From Adiantum capillus-veneris (taxonomy: Eukaryota > Streptophyta > Polypodiopsida > Polypodiales > Pteridaceae), in NCBI GenBank assembly GCA_014529385.2, contig CM043968.1, forward strand, positions 132,440,018 through 132,504,017: a stretch of DNA of 64,000 nucleotides, in the 5' to 3' direction. Below the pieces are notes generated by a model. It saw only the letters and a program-made list of their open reading frames with translations, did no database searches and had not been told where the DNA came from. Below, in pieces: positions 35,498 to 47,106 of this stretch (positions are counted from its first letter, which is position 1; each line of letters begins with the position of its first letter). A program made the position numbers and the translations under genes.

Positions 35498-35884
35498 ACA
35501 CACCCTTCTTTGCTTCAAGGAAAATCTTGTAGTCATCAAGTCCCTAGGTCAAAAAATTGTGTTGAGTGCTTTGTGGCTAGTGTGAAGACACGTCCTTTGA
35601 AGCCTCAACTTCAGGTGGTGAAAGCACTCTCAAACTCGGGTATTAACAAGTTTTTGGAGGGGGAGCTACACATCAATGGGGTGCGGTATTGGCAAGAGGC
35701 TACATATGGTGATGCAGTCCAACTACTACTAGCAAGAAGGCTCAAGGTGGTTGAGAGGGTAGCCATCGAACCCTATGAACTCTACAAAGCTGAAGATGGT
35801 CACACCAAAGCTAGGCTAATCACTGGTGAGCAAATTCTTTGCATCTCTCAAATGGTGGGATCCAAGAGAGCTCAACTTCAATGA
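35498..35884 (+). CDS. Leader ORF of G3, 129 codons, unknown function
   Basis: An open frame upstream of gag. Distinct words are FVASVKTRPLKPQLQVVKAL, INKFLEGELHINGVRYWQEA, RRLKVVERVAIEPYELYKAE and ITGEQILCISQMVG. It looks like a folded protein and is in the same frame as the two micro-ORFs after it. There is no ATG near its 5' end, so it may have lost its start, be spliced, or be read from elsewhere. Ogre elements carry an ORF of unknown role in this position; equivalence is inference from position only. I do not recognise the fold. Confidence 0.45.
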   Translation, partial: THPSLLQGKSCSHQVPRSKNCVECFVASVKTRPLKPQLQVVKALSNSGINKFLEGELHINGVRYWQEATYGDAVQLLLARRLKVVERVAIEPYELYKAEDGHTKARLITGEQILCISQMVGSKRAQLQ

Positions 35885-35917
35885 AGTGCTTCATGGAAGT
35901 TTGTAATTAATGCACCA

Positions 35918-36127
35918 ATGAATAATCCCATTTTCTACAACTTTCAATCAGTTCAGAATATTAGGGTGAATGTGTGCATTGATAGAAAGATTTTTTTCCA
36001 ACAAAAATTGGTCTTCTATTTTGGAGCTAAGAGGTTGAGAGAGATATTGCTGTCCCCTGACCCTATAATATTTCCTATTTTGGAGTATAATGTATCTTTT
36101 GATGTTCACATCTTCATCTTGCTTTAA
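35918..36127 (+). CDS. Leader micro-ORF, A-type, of G3 (69 aa)
   Basis: Reads MNNPIFYNFQSVQ, then IRVNVCIDRKIFFQQKL, FGAKRLREIL and NVSFDVHIFILL, with ATG at 35918 and TAA at 36125. Two other elements in the window have the same protein (1433-1648 and 4031-4250), each starting M(N/D)(N/D) and ending FDVH(I/V)F(I/V)L. It is followed after nine bases by a second, related ORF. It has no known family. The conserved pattern is K-x-x-F-Q, F-G-x-x-R-L, P, Y, and a hydrophobic end. Confidence 0.65.
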   Translation: MNNPIFYNFQSVQNIRVNVCIDRKIFFQQKLVFYFGAKRLREILLSPDPIIFPILEYNVSFDVHIFILL

Positions 36128-36136
36128 GCATACTCC

Positions 36137-36349
36137 ATGAATCATAGGGATTTATATGGACCTTTCCAACCTCTTGCTAGACAAACTGTGCATATAATAG
36201 CTAGCACAAAGCTTAGGTTCCAAAACATCATAAGGGACTTACTAGGCCCTCGTCGTCTAGCTGAGATTAATGCATCTATCAATCCATTTATTCTACCCTT
36301 AATAAGATATGATTTGGGCCTAGACGTTTTCATCTTCGTGCTATATTGA
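36137..36349 (+). CDS. Leader micro-ORF, B-type, of G3 (70 aa)
   Basis: Reads MNHRDLYGPFQPLARQ, then STKLRFQNIIRDLLGPRRLA, INPFILPLIRYD and LDVFIFVLY. It matches 3789-4001 over its whole length and is a diverged paralogue of the A-type ORF just before it (shared F-Q, G-x-x-RL-x-E, P, Y, DV-x-IF-x-L). The order A then B then gag, with gag starting 20 bases later at 36370, suggests a set of leader proteins expressed with gag. The mechanism of expression is unknown. Confidence 0.65.
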   Translation: MNHRDLYGPFQPLARQTVHIIASTKLRFQNIIRDLLGPRRLAEINASINPFILPLIRYDLGLDVFIFVLY

Positions 36350-36369
36350 GAGGAAGGCAACCCACTTTT

Positions 36370-36630
36370 ATGATGGCTTTCCCAAATTTTTCTGGGCGTA
36401 GTGGGGAAAATGCTGGGGATTTTTTGGATAACTTGGAGATGGCTTTCCTTGTCTCCGGGAGGGATGACGAAGCATTGAAATTGAGAGCTTTTCCTTTGGT
36501 GCTCAAAGAAGAAGCTAGGCTATGGTTCCAGGCTCTAGATCCAACCCAAAGAATTGATTGGGAGGGATTGAAGGTGGCTTTCCTACGAAGATTTCAACGA
36601 GCCAATTCGGCAGAAGAACTATGGCAACGG
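36370..36630 (+). pseudogene. G3 gag, 5' part, cut by the array
   Basis: Starts MMAFPNFSGRSGENAGDFLD and continues with KEEARLWFQALDPTQRIDWE, the Retrotrans_gag core, to ELWQR, where the array LTR begins. The remainder resumes at 59189 in register (QRLLSLHQ across the repaired site). Confidence 0.9.
36627..36630 (+). repeat. Target-site duplication of the array, left copy
   Basis: ACGG before the LTR TG; AACGG if the last LTR base is shared. Confidence 0.85.
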
Positions 36631-37646
36631 TGAGGCGGTCCGGGGCGGGCAACAAGAGCGGCGACCTCTAAACACCCCTCAAGGCTCCCGTGCTGCTCAA
36701 TTGGGGCTGGGGCAACCACAAGCACAACACAACAACAAACCCACAGCCAAACCCAAACAAGATAGGGGCACCACCTAGTTATGGTATGCGAACTAGGACG
36801 CAAGAGAGATTTTGGCACAACCAAGAAGATGCACCACACAACACACACAAACAACCTCACACCAAGACACACACAAACTGGACCAGAGAGAGCTAGAGCA
36901 AAGGGAAGAGAGAGAGAAAATGATATTGCGTAATACCTTATTTGTAACTTGCAAATGGAGATGGTTCGTTATGATGCTATCGTAGAACTTGTATAAAACT
37001 CACTCAATGCTTAGTGATTGCTAAACATTGCCAAAACACACACACACTGTCTTAGGGTGTGGGAGACCTCTCACCACAATACCCTCTTACAATGGATACA
37101 AAACTGGCAATGAAAAACACACTAAAACACTTTCTAAAATCAAGATCAACCGATAAAAACTCAAATACACAAGTCACCTTGAATTCACCAAACCGTATTG
37201 CACAAATGGAAGGACGAAGATTTGAACGTCGAATCCCACCTTTGATGCACCAAACCTCAATTTATTGATGATGAAGTAGGATATACAATAGTGGTTTTGA
37301 GATTTGTGGAACTCACGCTCTCTCACTTGCAATGTGTAGCTCGAAGGCTTCTCTCACACCAAGAGCGAAGCTCACAAGTGGTTGCTACACCTAAGTCTCT
37401 CCTCACGCATAGAGTGTTGGGGTGCTGTGTGAGATGTTGGAGGTTGTTTTACAAGAAGGAGAGGGGCCTATTTATAGGTTGGAGACCCCTCATTAAGATT
37501 ATTGGAAATCCTAATTTACAAGCTAACAAATCAGGATTATGATTTTTTTGAATATCAAAACATTGTGAGCCTTCTTTGTCTGCTTGAGTCATGGGTGTGG
37601 GCTCAAAAGAGAGCATTATTGATGGTAGATAAGGTGAAAGTAAGTA

Positions 37647-37689
<43 letters not shown>

Positions 37690-39310
37690 ACTTTGTACAT
37701 GTCTTGAGGTGAGGTGTCTTTTATGGTTAGGTCAATGCTATTTTGTGTTAGTATGTTAGCGGTTAGTGTTAGTAATCACTAGAAAGTTAATGATATATTT
37801 ACAATGGGTAGAATGGGGTGGATGGTTGGAGTAAGATGGTTGAATGAAGCGAGCAAATCCTTGTGATGGTGAAGCTTGAAGAAGTTTTGGACTTACTTGT
37901 GTAGGTTCTCAAAATGACCATCGATCTTCTTCTTCGTCTTCTCTTCTTTACGCCACCGCCGCCAAGGTTGATCATCGTGATGAAAATGGTAATTCCGTTG
38001 ATGAGATCTTTTGATTTGCAGAGGTTAAGCATGGTACACATGCTGAATTTATGTATATATATAAGGAGTAAGATGGAATTGTACTTTGGAGATAATAGAG
38101 AGAGGCATAGAGATGGTGTATGTACATGGAGAGCTCATATGAGAGTTATGGGAGTAAGTGGGGAGGTTAATGGTGAAGAAGGTGAGAGAAACCATTGAAG
38201 GTGCAGGTTTGAGTGAGGGATTGAGAGGAATGTGTGTGTGTGTGTGTGTGTAGAAGTGTGGAAAGAGGTGAGAGAAGACTATGGGCTACTTGTGAGAAAA
38301 GTGGGCACACTGGGGTCCACTCAAAAAATCATATCTCACCGCTGGTAGATCCAAAAATCATGAAAACATTTTAGGTGATTTTTCAAAGCGTGGGATACAT
38401 TTTCTCTTTTGACCACCGCTCCAAATTCAGAGTGGAGATGGTATTAAAAATCCCACCAAAAGACCTGTTTTTTCTTCACAAAAAGTCTTTAGTGGCCCCC
38501 TCCTTTGTTGAATTTGTACAATGCATCCAAGAGTGAACCCCTCCTTTGTCATATCATAATACAAAGCATCCAAGTTGCCCTTGACACATGCATGGAGGAG
38601 GATTATTGGTGAATAAAGAAATATATACATGGTGGGACTAGTGTATGGACTATTCATGGACTTTAGCTCAATGAGCACATGGTGTTAGAATAATGAGTAA
38701 AAATAATAATAAAAATATGGAGGAGTTATGGATATGGAAAGATATTGGAATCATATGATATGGTCCCTCTTTGAATTATTTTGGGTGAAAGAGGAAAAGG
38801 TATCCAAGTAAATAATATAATAAACGTGACCAATGAGTAGAAATCAATTTTTTGTTTTTCACGAGGGTGAGGGTGAAAATGTGGGAGTGATTTGTATAAA
38901 GGAAAAATATAAGGTTAGAGTATGTACATATTGGCAAAAAATATACTTATGGTGTAAGAGGATGAAAGAAGGCATACAGAGGTTTAATAAAACACACACC
39001 TAAGTATAAATATTTAAATAAAATACCAGAATAATTATAAAAATCTCTATATTTAGGCCATATATATAATGCAATATTTACACACAAATGGGCCATAATA
39101 TATTTTATTTTTTTGATTTTATTTGTTTTTTTGACTCAACTAGCCCAGTGACTAGCTAGTTGAGGATTTTAAGAAGATATGGGAAAAGCCCCCTAACTCA
39201 CACACGCCTATTTACAGTGAAATGGTAGGAATAGCCATAGTGTTTGGGTGAATTTGGTAGGGTGAGGTAGCTTACTATGGCAATTATGGAAAGCCGAAAA
39301 ACGGCTATCA
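36631..39310 (-). repeat. Array LTR 1 (outer)
   Basis: 2680 bp, TGAGGCGGTCC to GGCTATCA on the plus strand. Minus-strand TATA at 37467-37478 and AATAAA (TTTATT at 37261-37266) define U3-R-U5. GA run at 37649-37687. A perfect 10-bp-stem hairpin (CTCAACTAGC and its inverse, 10-base loop) is at 39135-39164. The open frames inside look incidental. Confidence 0.93.
37467..37478 (-). promoter_or_regulatory. TATA box, array LTR 1
   Basis: Minus strand CCTATAAATAGG. The start of R is expected about 30 bases to the left. Confidence 0.65.
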
Positions 39311-40791
39311 TTAGCACCCCCCTTAGATAATGGTACATTCATGTACCATTTATCCGATCATACAACATGTAGATTGTGTAACGTCTGTCTTTGTCTGCTC
39401 TCATCTTTGAAGAACCTTTGTTGTATGATTAAAAAACCTTGTGTGATATGAAAGGTTCTCGCGCCAATAGCATGATGAAATGAAGTGACGAAGTAAACCT
39501 CCTCCATCGAAAAAGTTTCCATAAGCACCCCCCAGGATCAAAGATCTTGAAATATCTTTCCCAAAGCGATATGTATGGTATGGAATCACTTACGGATTTT
39601 GATTGAAGAAACTTGTAGATTTTACTGTTGTCCATCATTGCATCTATCACTATGAATGTGATATAAAAGATTGGTTGCTCTTTCTCCTGTGTAAAGTTGA
39701 TGTATCTGCTACGATCTTCAAGAGCTTGTATGAGAAAATTCTTGAACTGTAGCTCATAAAATTCATTCAACCTGGGTAGGCTTATCAACAAGTAAAAAAT
39801 TCTATGACCTTCATGATTTAGGAAAGCTTGATCCATGCTTCCAGCTGCTATTGGAAAATATTGCAAATAGTTTACCACATAAGTAGATAATAGACAAAGG
39901 TTTCTATTGCTTCCAATACATTGGAAGAGAATAGATTTTGGTACTGATTGATGAAATATCCACATGTAGCAATCAACAAGTTTTTCATCTATGATGAAGA
40001 CCAGAAGCATCACAATGTGCGACCTCCATACACCAAAGAACCAAATGAAGAAGATTTGGAAACATCCGTTTATCACCAGGTATTCATGTCCTCTTCCGCT
40101 TAAGAAGGTATGGTGTCCCCGATGAAAGGTATATGTGAAGAGAGGAGAAGTTGACCTTGAAGAGGTGAAACCCAATATGAAGATGATTGGGGCTTCAAAA
40201 GCTTGGATTTACTTGCTAAGAGATTGTCCCATGAATGAAGAGCCACCCACTAAAACACCATTGGAGAGAATGATACCCTTCTGATAGTTTCCTTTTATGA
40301 TTTTATCTTTTACTACTCTCCCATGTTCTTCATCCCCTTCTAAGACCCCCCTTTTTCAATGTCATCCCTTTTACCAAGGATACGACAAACCATTCTAAAA
40401 TCAACAAGAAAATCATCAACATCTTCTTCTAGATTCCCGAAGAAGATTGGGATATCCTCAAAGGTATAGCGTGTCATAGTCTCTCAATGCTAGAACCACA
40501 CAAAGATTAGTTCCAAACAATCATTTTCTCTCATGACATCAACTAACTACACAAAGTTTTGAAAGGTCTTTCAACATGAATTTTAGATTCTTATGTGAAA
40601 ATGTTTTTTTCCTTTCTTATGTTATGCTAATCCAAACCATATTCTAGATCAATTTTTGTTGCCTTGAAATTAATCTCGGTCATACAAGTTTTCATGACTC
40701 ATATAATCTACTTGATTATGCTAAAATTCAAGCATTCATGCAATACAACAACAATAAGCACAAAGTCAGTCCTCAGTGGGGGCACCAAAAT
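39311..40791 (-). repeat. Array internal region 1, with about 1.07-kb deletion
   Basis: Shorter than the other internals. Text jumps from the C-terminal domain (CTTCTAAGACCCCCC near 40345) straight to the gag N-terminus (TTTTTCAATGTCATCCC). The parental sites share CCCCTTT, so a microhomology deletion is likely. Primer site at 40771-40787. Confidence 0.9.
39429..40490 (-). pseudogene. Array gag-like gene, unit 1, internally deleted
   Basis: The N-terminus (MTRYTFEDIPIFFGNLEED) runs about 45 codons and stops just after the deletion junction. The last 248 codons of the unknown C-terminal domain stay open from 40175 to 39429. It cannot make the full product. Confidence 0.85.
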
Positions 40792-41807
40792 TGAGGCGGT
40801 CCGGGGCGGGCAACAAGAGAGGCGACCTCTAAACACCCCTCAAGGCTCCCGTGCTGCTCAATTGGGGCTGGGGCAACCACAAGCACAACACAACAACAAA
40901 CCCACAGCCAAACCCAAACAAAATAGGGGCACCACCTAGTTATGGTATGCGAACTAGGACGCAAGAGAGATTTTGGCACAACCAAGAAGATGCACCACAC
41001 AACACACACAAACAACCTCACACCAAGACACACACAAACTGGACCAGAGAGAGCTAGAACAAAGGGAAGAGAGAGAGAAAATGATATTGCGTAATACCTT
41101 ATTTGTAACTTGCAAATGGAGATGGTTCGTTATGATGCTATCGTAGAACTTGTATAAAACTCACTCAATGCTTAGTGATTGCTAAACATTGCCAAAACAC
41201 ACACACACTGTCTTAGGGTGTGGGAGACCTCTCACCACAATACCCTCTTACAATGGATACAAAACTGGCAATGAAAAACACACTAAAACACTTTCTAAAA
41301 TCAAGATCAACCGATAAAAACTCAAATACACAAGTCACCTTGAATTCACCAAACTGTATTGCACAAATGGAAGGACGAAGATTTGAACGTCGAATCCCGC
41401 CTTTGATGCACCAAACCTCAATTTATTGATGATGAAGGAGCATATACAATAGTGGTTTTGAGATTTGTGGAACTCACGCTCTCTCACTTGCAATGTGTAG
41501 CTCGAAGGCTTCTCTCACACCAAGAGCGAAGCTCACAAGTGGTTGCTACACCTAAGTCTCTCCTCACGCATAGAGTGTTGGGGTGCTGTGTGAGATGTTG
41601 GAGGTTGTTTTACAAGAAAGAGAGGGGCCTATTTATAGGTTGGAGACCCCTCATTAATATTATTGGAAATCCTAATTTACAAGCTAACAAATCAGGATTA
41701 TGATTTTTTTGAATATCAAAACATTGTGAGCCTTCTTTGTCTGCTTGACTCATGGGTGTGGGCTCGAAAGAGAGCATTATTGATGGAAGATAAGGTGAAA
41801 GTAAGTA

Positions 41808-41858
<51 letters not shown>

Positions 41859-43480
41859 ACTTTGTACATGTCTTGAGGTGAGGTGTCTTTTATGGTTAGG
41901 TCAATGCTATTTTGTGTTAGTATGTTAGCGGTTAGTGTTAGTAATCACTAGAAAGTTAATGATATATTTACAATGGGTAGAATGGGGTGGATGGTTGGAG
42001 TAAGATGGTTGAATGAAGGGAGCAAATCCTTGTGATGGTGAAGCTTGAAGATGTTTTGGACTTACTTGTGTAGGTTCTCAAAATGACCATCGATCTTCTT
42101 CTTCGTCTTCTCTTCTTTACGCCACCGCCGCCAAGGTTGATCATCGTGATGAAAATGGTAATTCTGTTGATGAGATCTTTTGATTTGCAGAGGTTAAGCA
42201 TGGTAAACATGCTGAATTTATGTATATATATAAGGAGTAAGATGGAATTGTACTTTGGAGATAATAGAGAGAGGCATAGAGATGGTGTATGTACATGGAG
42301 AGCTCATATGAGAGTTATGGGAGTAAGTGGGGAGGTTAATGGTGAAGAAGGTGAGAGAAACCATTGAAGGTACAGGTTTGAGTGAGGGATTGAGAGGAAT
42401 GTGTGTGTGTGTGTGTGTGTAGAAGTGTGGAAAGAGGTGAGAGAAGACTATCGGCTACTTGTGAGAAAAGTGGGCAGACTGGGGTCCACTCAAAAAATCA
42501 TATCTCACCGCTGGTAGCTCCAAAAATCATGAAAACATTTTAGGTGATTTTTCAAAGCGTGGGCTACATTTTCTCTTTTGACCACCGCTCCAAATTCAGA
42601 GTGGAGATGGATATTAAAAATCCCACAAAAAGACCTGTTTTTTCTTCACAAAAAGTCTTTAGTGGCCCCCTCCTTTGTTGAATTTGTACAATGCATCCAA
42701 GAGTGAGCCCCTCCTTTGTCATATCATAATACAAAGCATCCAAGTTGCCCTTGACACATGCATGGAGGAGGATTATTGGTGAATAAAGAAATATATACAT
42801 GGTGGGACTAGTGTATGGACTATTCATGGACTTTAGCTCAATGAGCACATGGTGTTAGAATAATGAGTAAAAATAATAATAAAAATGTGGAGGAGTTATG
42901 GATATGGAAAGATATTGGAATCATATGATATGGTCCCTCTTTGAATTATTTTGGGTGAAAGAGGAAAAGGTATCCAAGTAAATAATATAATAAACGTGAC
43001 CAATGAGTAGAAATCAATTTTTTGTTTTTCACGAGGGTGAGGGTGAAAATGTGGGAGTGATTTGTATAAAGGAAAAATATAAGGTTAGAGTATGTACATA
43101 TTGGCAAAAAATATACTTATGGTGTAAGAGGATGAAAGAAGGCATACAGAGGTTTAATAAAACACACACCTAAGTATAAATATTTAAATAAAATACCAGA
43201 ATAATTATAAAAATCTCTATATTTAGGCCATATATATAATGCAATATTTACACACAAATGGGTCATAATATATTTTATTTTTTTGATTTTATTTGTTTTT
43301 TTGACTCAACTAGCCCAGTGACTAGCTAGTTGAGGATTTTAAGAAGATATGGGAAAAGCCCCCTAACTCACACACGCCTATTTACAGTGAAATGGTATGA
43401 ATAGCCATAGTGTTTGGGTGAATTTGGTAGGGTGAGGTAGCTTACTATGGCAATTATGGAAAGCCGAAAAGCGGCTATCA
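40792..43480 (-). repeat. Array LTR 2
   Basis: 2689 bp. GA run 41810-41856, TATA 41628-41639 (minus). It is very similar to LTR 3 at several marker sites. Confidence 0.93.
41628..41639 (-). promoter_or_regulatory. TATA box, array LTR 2
   Basis: Same motif as in LTR 1. Confidence 0.65.
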
Positions 43481-43598
43481 TTAGTCCCCCCCTTAGATAA
43501 TGGTACATTCATGTACCATTTATCCGATCATACAACATGTAGATTGTGTAACGTCTGTCTTTGTCTGCTCTCATCTTTGAAGAACCTTTGTTGTATGA

Positions 43599-45719
43599 TT
43601 AAAAAACCTTGTGTGATATGAAAGGTTCTCGCGCCAATAGCATGATGAAATGAAGTGACGAAGTAAACCTCCTCCATCGAAAAAGTTTCCATAAGCACCC
43701 CCCAGGATCAAAGATCTTGAAATATCTTTCCCAAAGCGATATGTATGGTATGGAATCACTTACGGATTTTGATTGAAGAAACTTGTAGATTTTACTGTTG
43801 TCCATCATTGCATCTATCACTATGAATGTGATATAAAAGATTGGTTGCTCTTTCTCCTGTGTAAAGTTGATGTATCTGCTACGATCTTCAAGAGCTTGTA
43901 TGAGAAAATTCTTGAACTGTAGCTCATAAAATTCATTCAACCTGGGTAGGCTTATCAACAAGTAAAAAATTCTATGACCTTCATGATTTAGGAAAGCTTG
44001 ATCCATGCTTCCAGCTGCTATTGGAAAATATTGCAAATAGTTTACCACATAAGTAGATAATAGACAAAGGTTTCTATTGCTTCCAATACATTGGAAGAGA
44101 ATAGATTTTGGTACTGATTGATGAAATATCCACATGTAGCAATCAACAAGTTTTTCATCTATGATGAAGACCAGAAGCATCACAATGTGCGACCTCCATA
44201 CACCAAAGAACCAAATGAAGAATATTTGGAAACATCCGTTTATCACCAGGTATTCATGTCCTCTTCCGCTTAAGAAGGTATGGTGTCCCCGATGAAAGGT
44301 ATATGTGAAGAGAGGAGAAGTTGACCTTGAAGAGGTGAAACCCAATATGAAGATGATTGGGGCTTCAAAAGCTTGGATTTCCTTGCTAAGAGATTGTCCC
44401 ATGAATGAAGAGCCACCCACTAAAACACCATTGGAGAGAATGATACCCTTCTGATAGTTTCCTTTTATGATTTTATCTTTTACTACTCTCCCATGTTCTT
44501 CATCCCCTTCTAAGCCCCCCCTTTGGCAAGGTTGTAACTCCTCACATCGTACCACTTCAAAGGTTGATGGATTACTATTTGATTTTGTGAAACATTTGGC
44601 TTCTTGCATGATAGGTTCCTCCATGCTTAACATACATGGGTCATACCAATGCTTTTCAACATCCTCAAACACTTCTTCAAGATTATCCTCACATGGATTC
44701 AACTCACACTCTTCTACTTTGTTTTGGAGTTGGCATTCCATGTACACAATCAGCTCTTTATGATCAATGTGGTCTTAAATCTCTCCACCTATGATTTCAT
44801 CTTCTTCTTCACTCTCTTCTTTTAGACAAGATACACTCTCAGAACATTCCATAAGATCAAGGTTACCTTCAAGGTCTTCATTCTCCATAGATTCATGTTG
44901 CACAAAAGCTTCGTCTGCTCGGACTAGAAATCGATCCTCCGCCAAAAGTTTGGATGTATCCATTATTGAAACATCAATGCCATTTGAGATATCTTGTGTC
45001 GATTTTTGCATGCTTGTGATAAAGGTAGAAGAAAGAGATTCCACATTTGAATCTTGGCCACACACTTTAGCACTTGAATAATCAGTTGGCATGTAAGTAA
45101 CTTCTTCAACATTTGTCGGAGTAGAAAGAGACAAGTATGGCAAATGAGATGACTCCTTGATAGAAACACTTTCATGATGGTTGGTTCTTCCAGCAGGATG
45201 GAAACCATTTTTGATGTAGAAGTACTTGTGAAACTTCCTTCGGGCAATAGTGACCGCTTCTTCAAAGGTAGAGGGTCCACTACAAGTAACCTTAGTCTTT
45301 AGGAAAGGAGACAAACCCGAAATAAATTGATCCATTTTTACATAATCTGGAAATGTAGAACTAAATCCACATCCTTTCCATTGACGAGAAAAAATATCCT
45401 CATAAGCATAGTAGTCTTCACCATGTTGTTGAAGTCTCCGTAGTGAAGCCCATGCTTTCTCCGTTGTTGGAACTTTAGAGAATCTGGCCTTCAAAGCTTT
45501 GGAAATTTGGGTATACCCATCTTCAATCTGAGAAGACATACTCCAAAACCATTGCTCAGCGTTGCCTCTAAGGCATAGCAATAGAAAATCCCCTTTTTCA
45601 ATGTCATCCCTTTTACCAAGGATACGACAAACCATTCTAAAATCAACAAGAAAATCATCAACATCTTCTTCTAGATTCCCGAAGAAGATTGGGATATCCT
45701 CAAAGGTATAGCGTGTCAT
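43599..45719 (-). pseudogene. Array gag-like gene, unit 2, split by a stop
   Basis: Same gene as 54079-56199. The first 314 codons (45719-44775) encode gag and the Ser/Glu-rich linker and end at TAA. The remaining 381 codons stay open (44747-43599) with an ATG three codons in. The stop comes from a cluster of three changes (ATCATA to ATTTAA) shared with unit 3. A 14-bp tandem duplication (CATCTAATCCAAAC) in the leader near 45880-45910 is unique to this unit. Primer site at 46027-46043. Confidence 0.88.
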
Positions 45720-46047
45720 AGTCTCTCAATGCTAGAACCACACAAAGATTAGTTCCAAACAATCATTTTCTCTCCTGACATCAACTAACTACACAAAGTT
45801 TTGAAAGGTCTTTCAACATGAATTTTAGATTCTTATGTGAAAATGTTTTTTTCCTTTCTTATGTTATGCTAATCCAAACCATCTAATCCAAACCATATTC
45901 TAGATCAATTTTTGTTGCCTTGAAATTAAACTCGGTCATACAAGTTTTCATGATTCATATAATCTACTTGATTATGCTAAAATTCAAGCATTCATGCAAT
46001 ACAACAACAATAAGCACAAAGTCAGTCCTCAGTGGGGGCACCAAAAT

Positions 46048-47063
46048 TGAGGCGGTCCGGGGCGGGCAACAAAAGAGGCGACCTCTAAACACCCCTCAAG
46101 GCTCCCGTGCTGCTCAATTTGGGCTGGGGCAACCACAAGCACAACACAACAACAAACCCACAGCCAAACCCAAACAAAATAGGGGCACCACCTAGTTATG
46201 GTATGCGAACTAGGACGCAAGAGAGATTTTGGCACAACCAAGAAGATGCACCACACAACACACACAAACAACCTCACACCAAGACACACACAAACTGGAC
46301 CAGAGAGAGCTAGAGAAAAGGGAAGAGAGAGAGAAAATGATATTGCGTAATACCTTATTTGTAACTTGCAAATGGAGATGGTTCGTTATGATGCTATCGT
46401 AGAACTTGTATAAAACTCACTCAATGCTTAGTGATTGCTAAACATTGCCAAAACACACACACACTGTCTTCGGGTGTGGGAGACCTCTCACCACAATACC
46501 CTCTTACAATGGATACAAAACTGGCAATGAAAAACACACTAAAACACTTTCTAAAATCAAGATCAACCGATAAAAACTCAAATACACAAGTCACCTTGAA
46601 TTCACCAAACCGTATTGCACAAATGGAAGGACGAAGATTTGAACGTCGAATCCCGCCTTTGATGCACCAAACCTCAATTTATTGATGATGAAGGAGCATA
46701 TACAATAGTGGTTTTGAGATTTGTGGAACTCACGCTCTCTCACTTGCAATGTGTAGCTCGAAGGCTTCTCTCACACCAAGAGCGAAGCTCACAAGTGGTT
46801 GCTACACCTAAGTCTCTCCTCACGCATAGAGTGTTGGGGTGCTGTGTGAGATGTTGGAGGTTGTTTTACAAGAAGGAGAGGGGCCTATTTATAGGTTGGA
46901 GACCCCTCATTAAGATTATTGGAAATCCTAATTTACAAGCTAACAAATCAGGATTATGATTTTTTTGAATATCAAAACATTGTGAGCCTTCTTTGTCTGC
47001 TTGAGTCATGGGTGTGGGCTCGAAAGAGAGCATTATTGATGGAAGATAAGGTGAAAGTAAGTA

Positions 47064-47106
<43 letters not shown>

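Noticed and set aside
36690-38198. Repeated open frames of 60-95 codons in every array LTR, on both strands
   Set aside because: They recur only because the LTRs are recent copies. They overlap each other on both strands, contain the TATA box and poly(A) signal, and show no family similarity.
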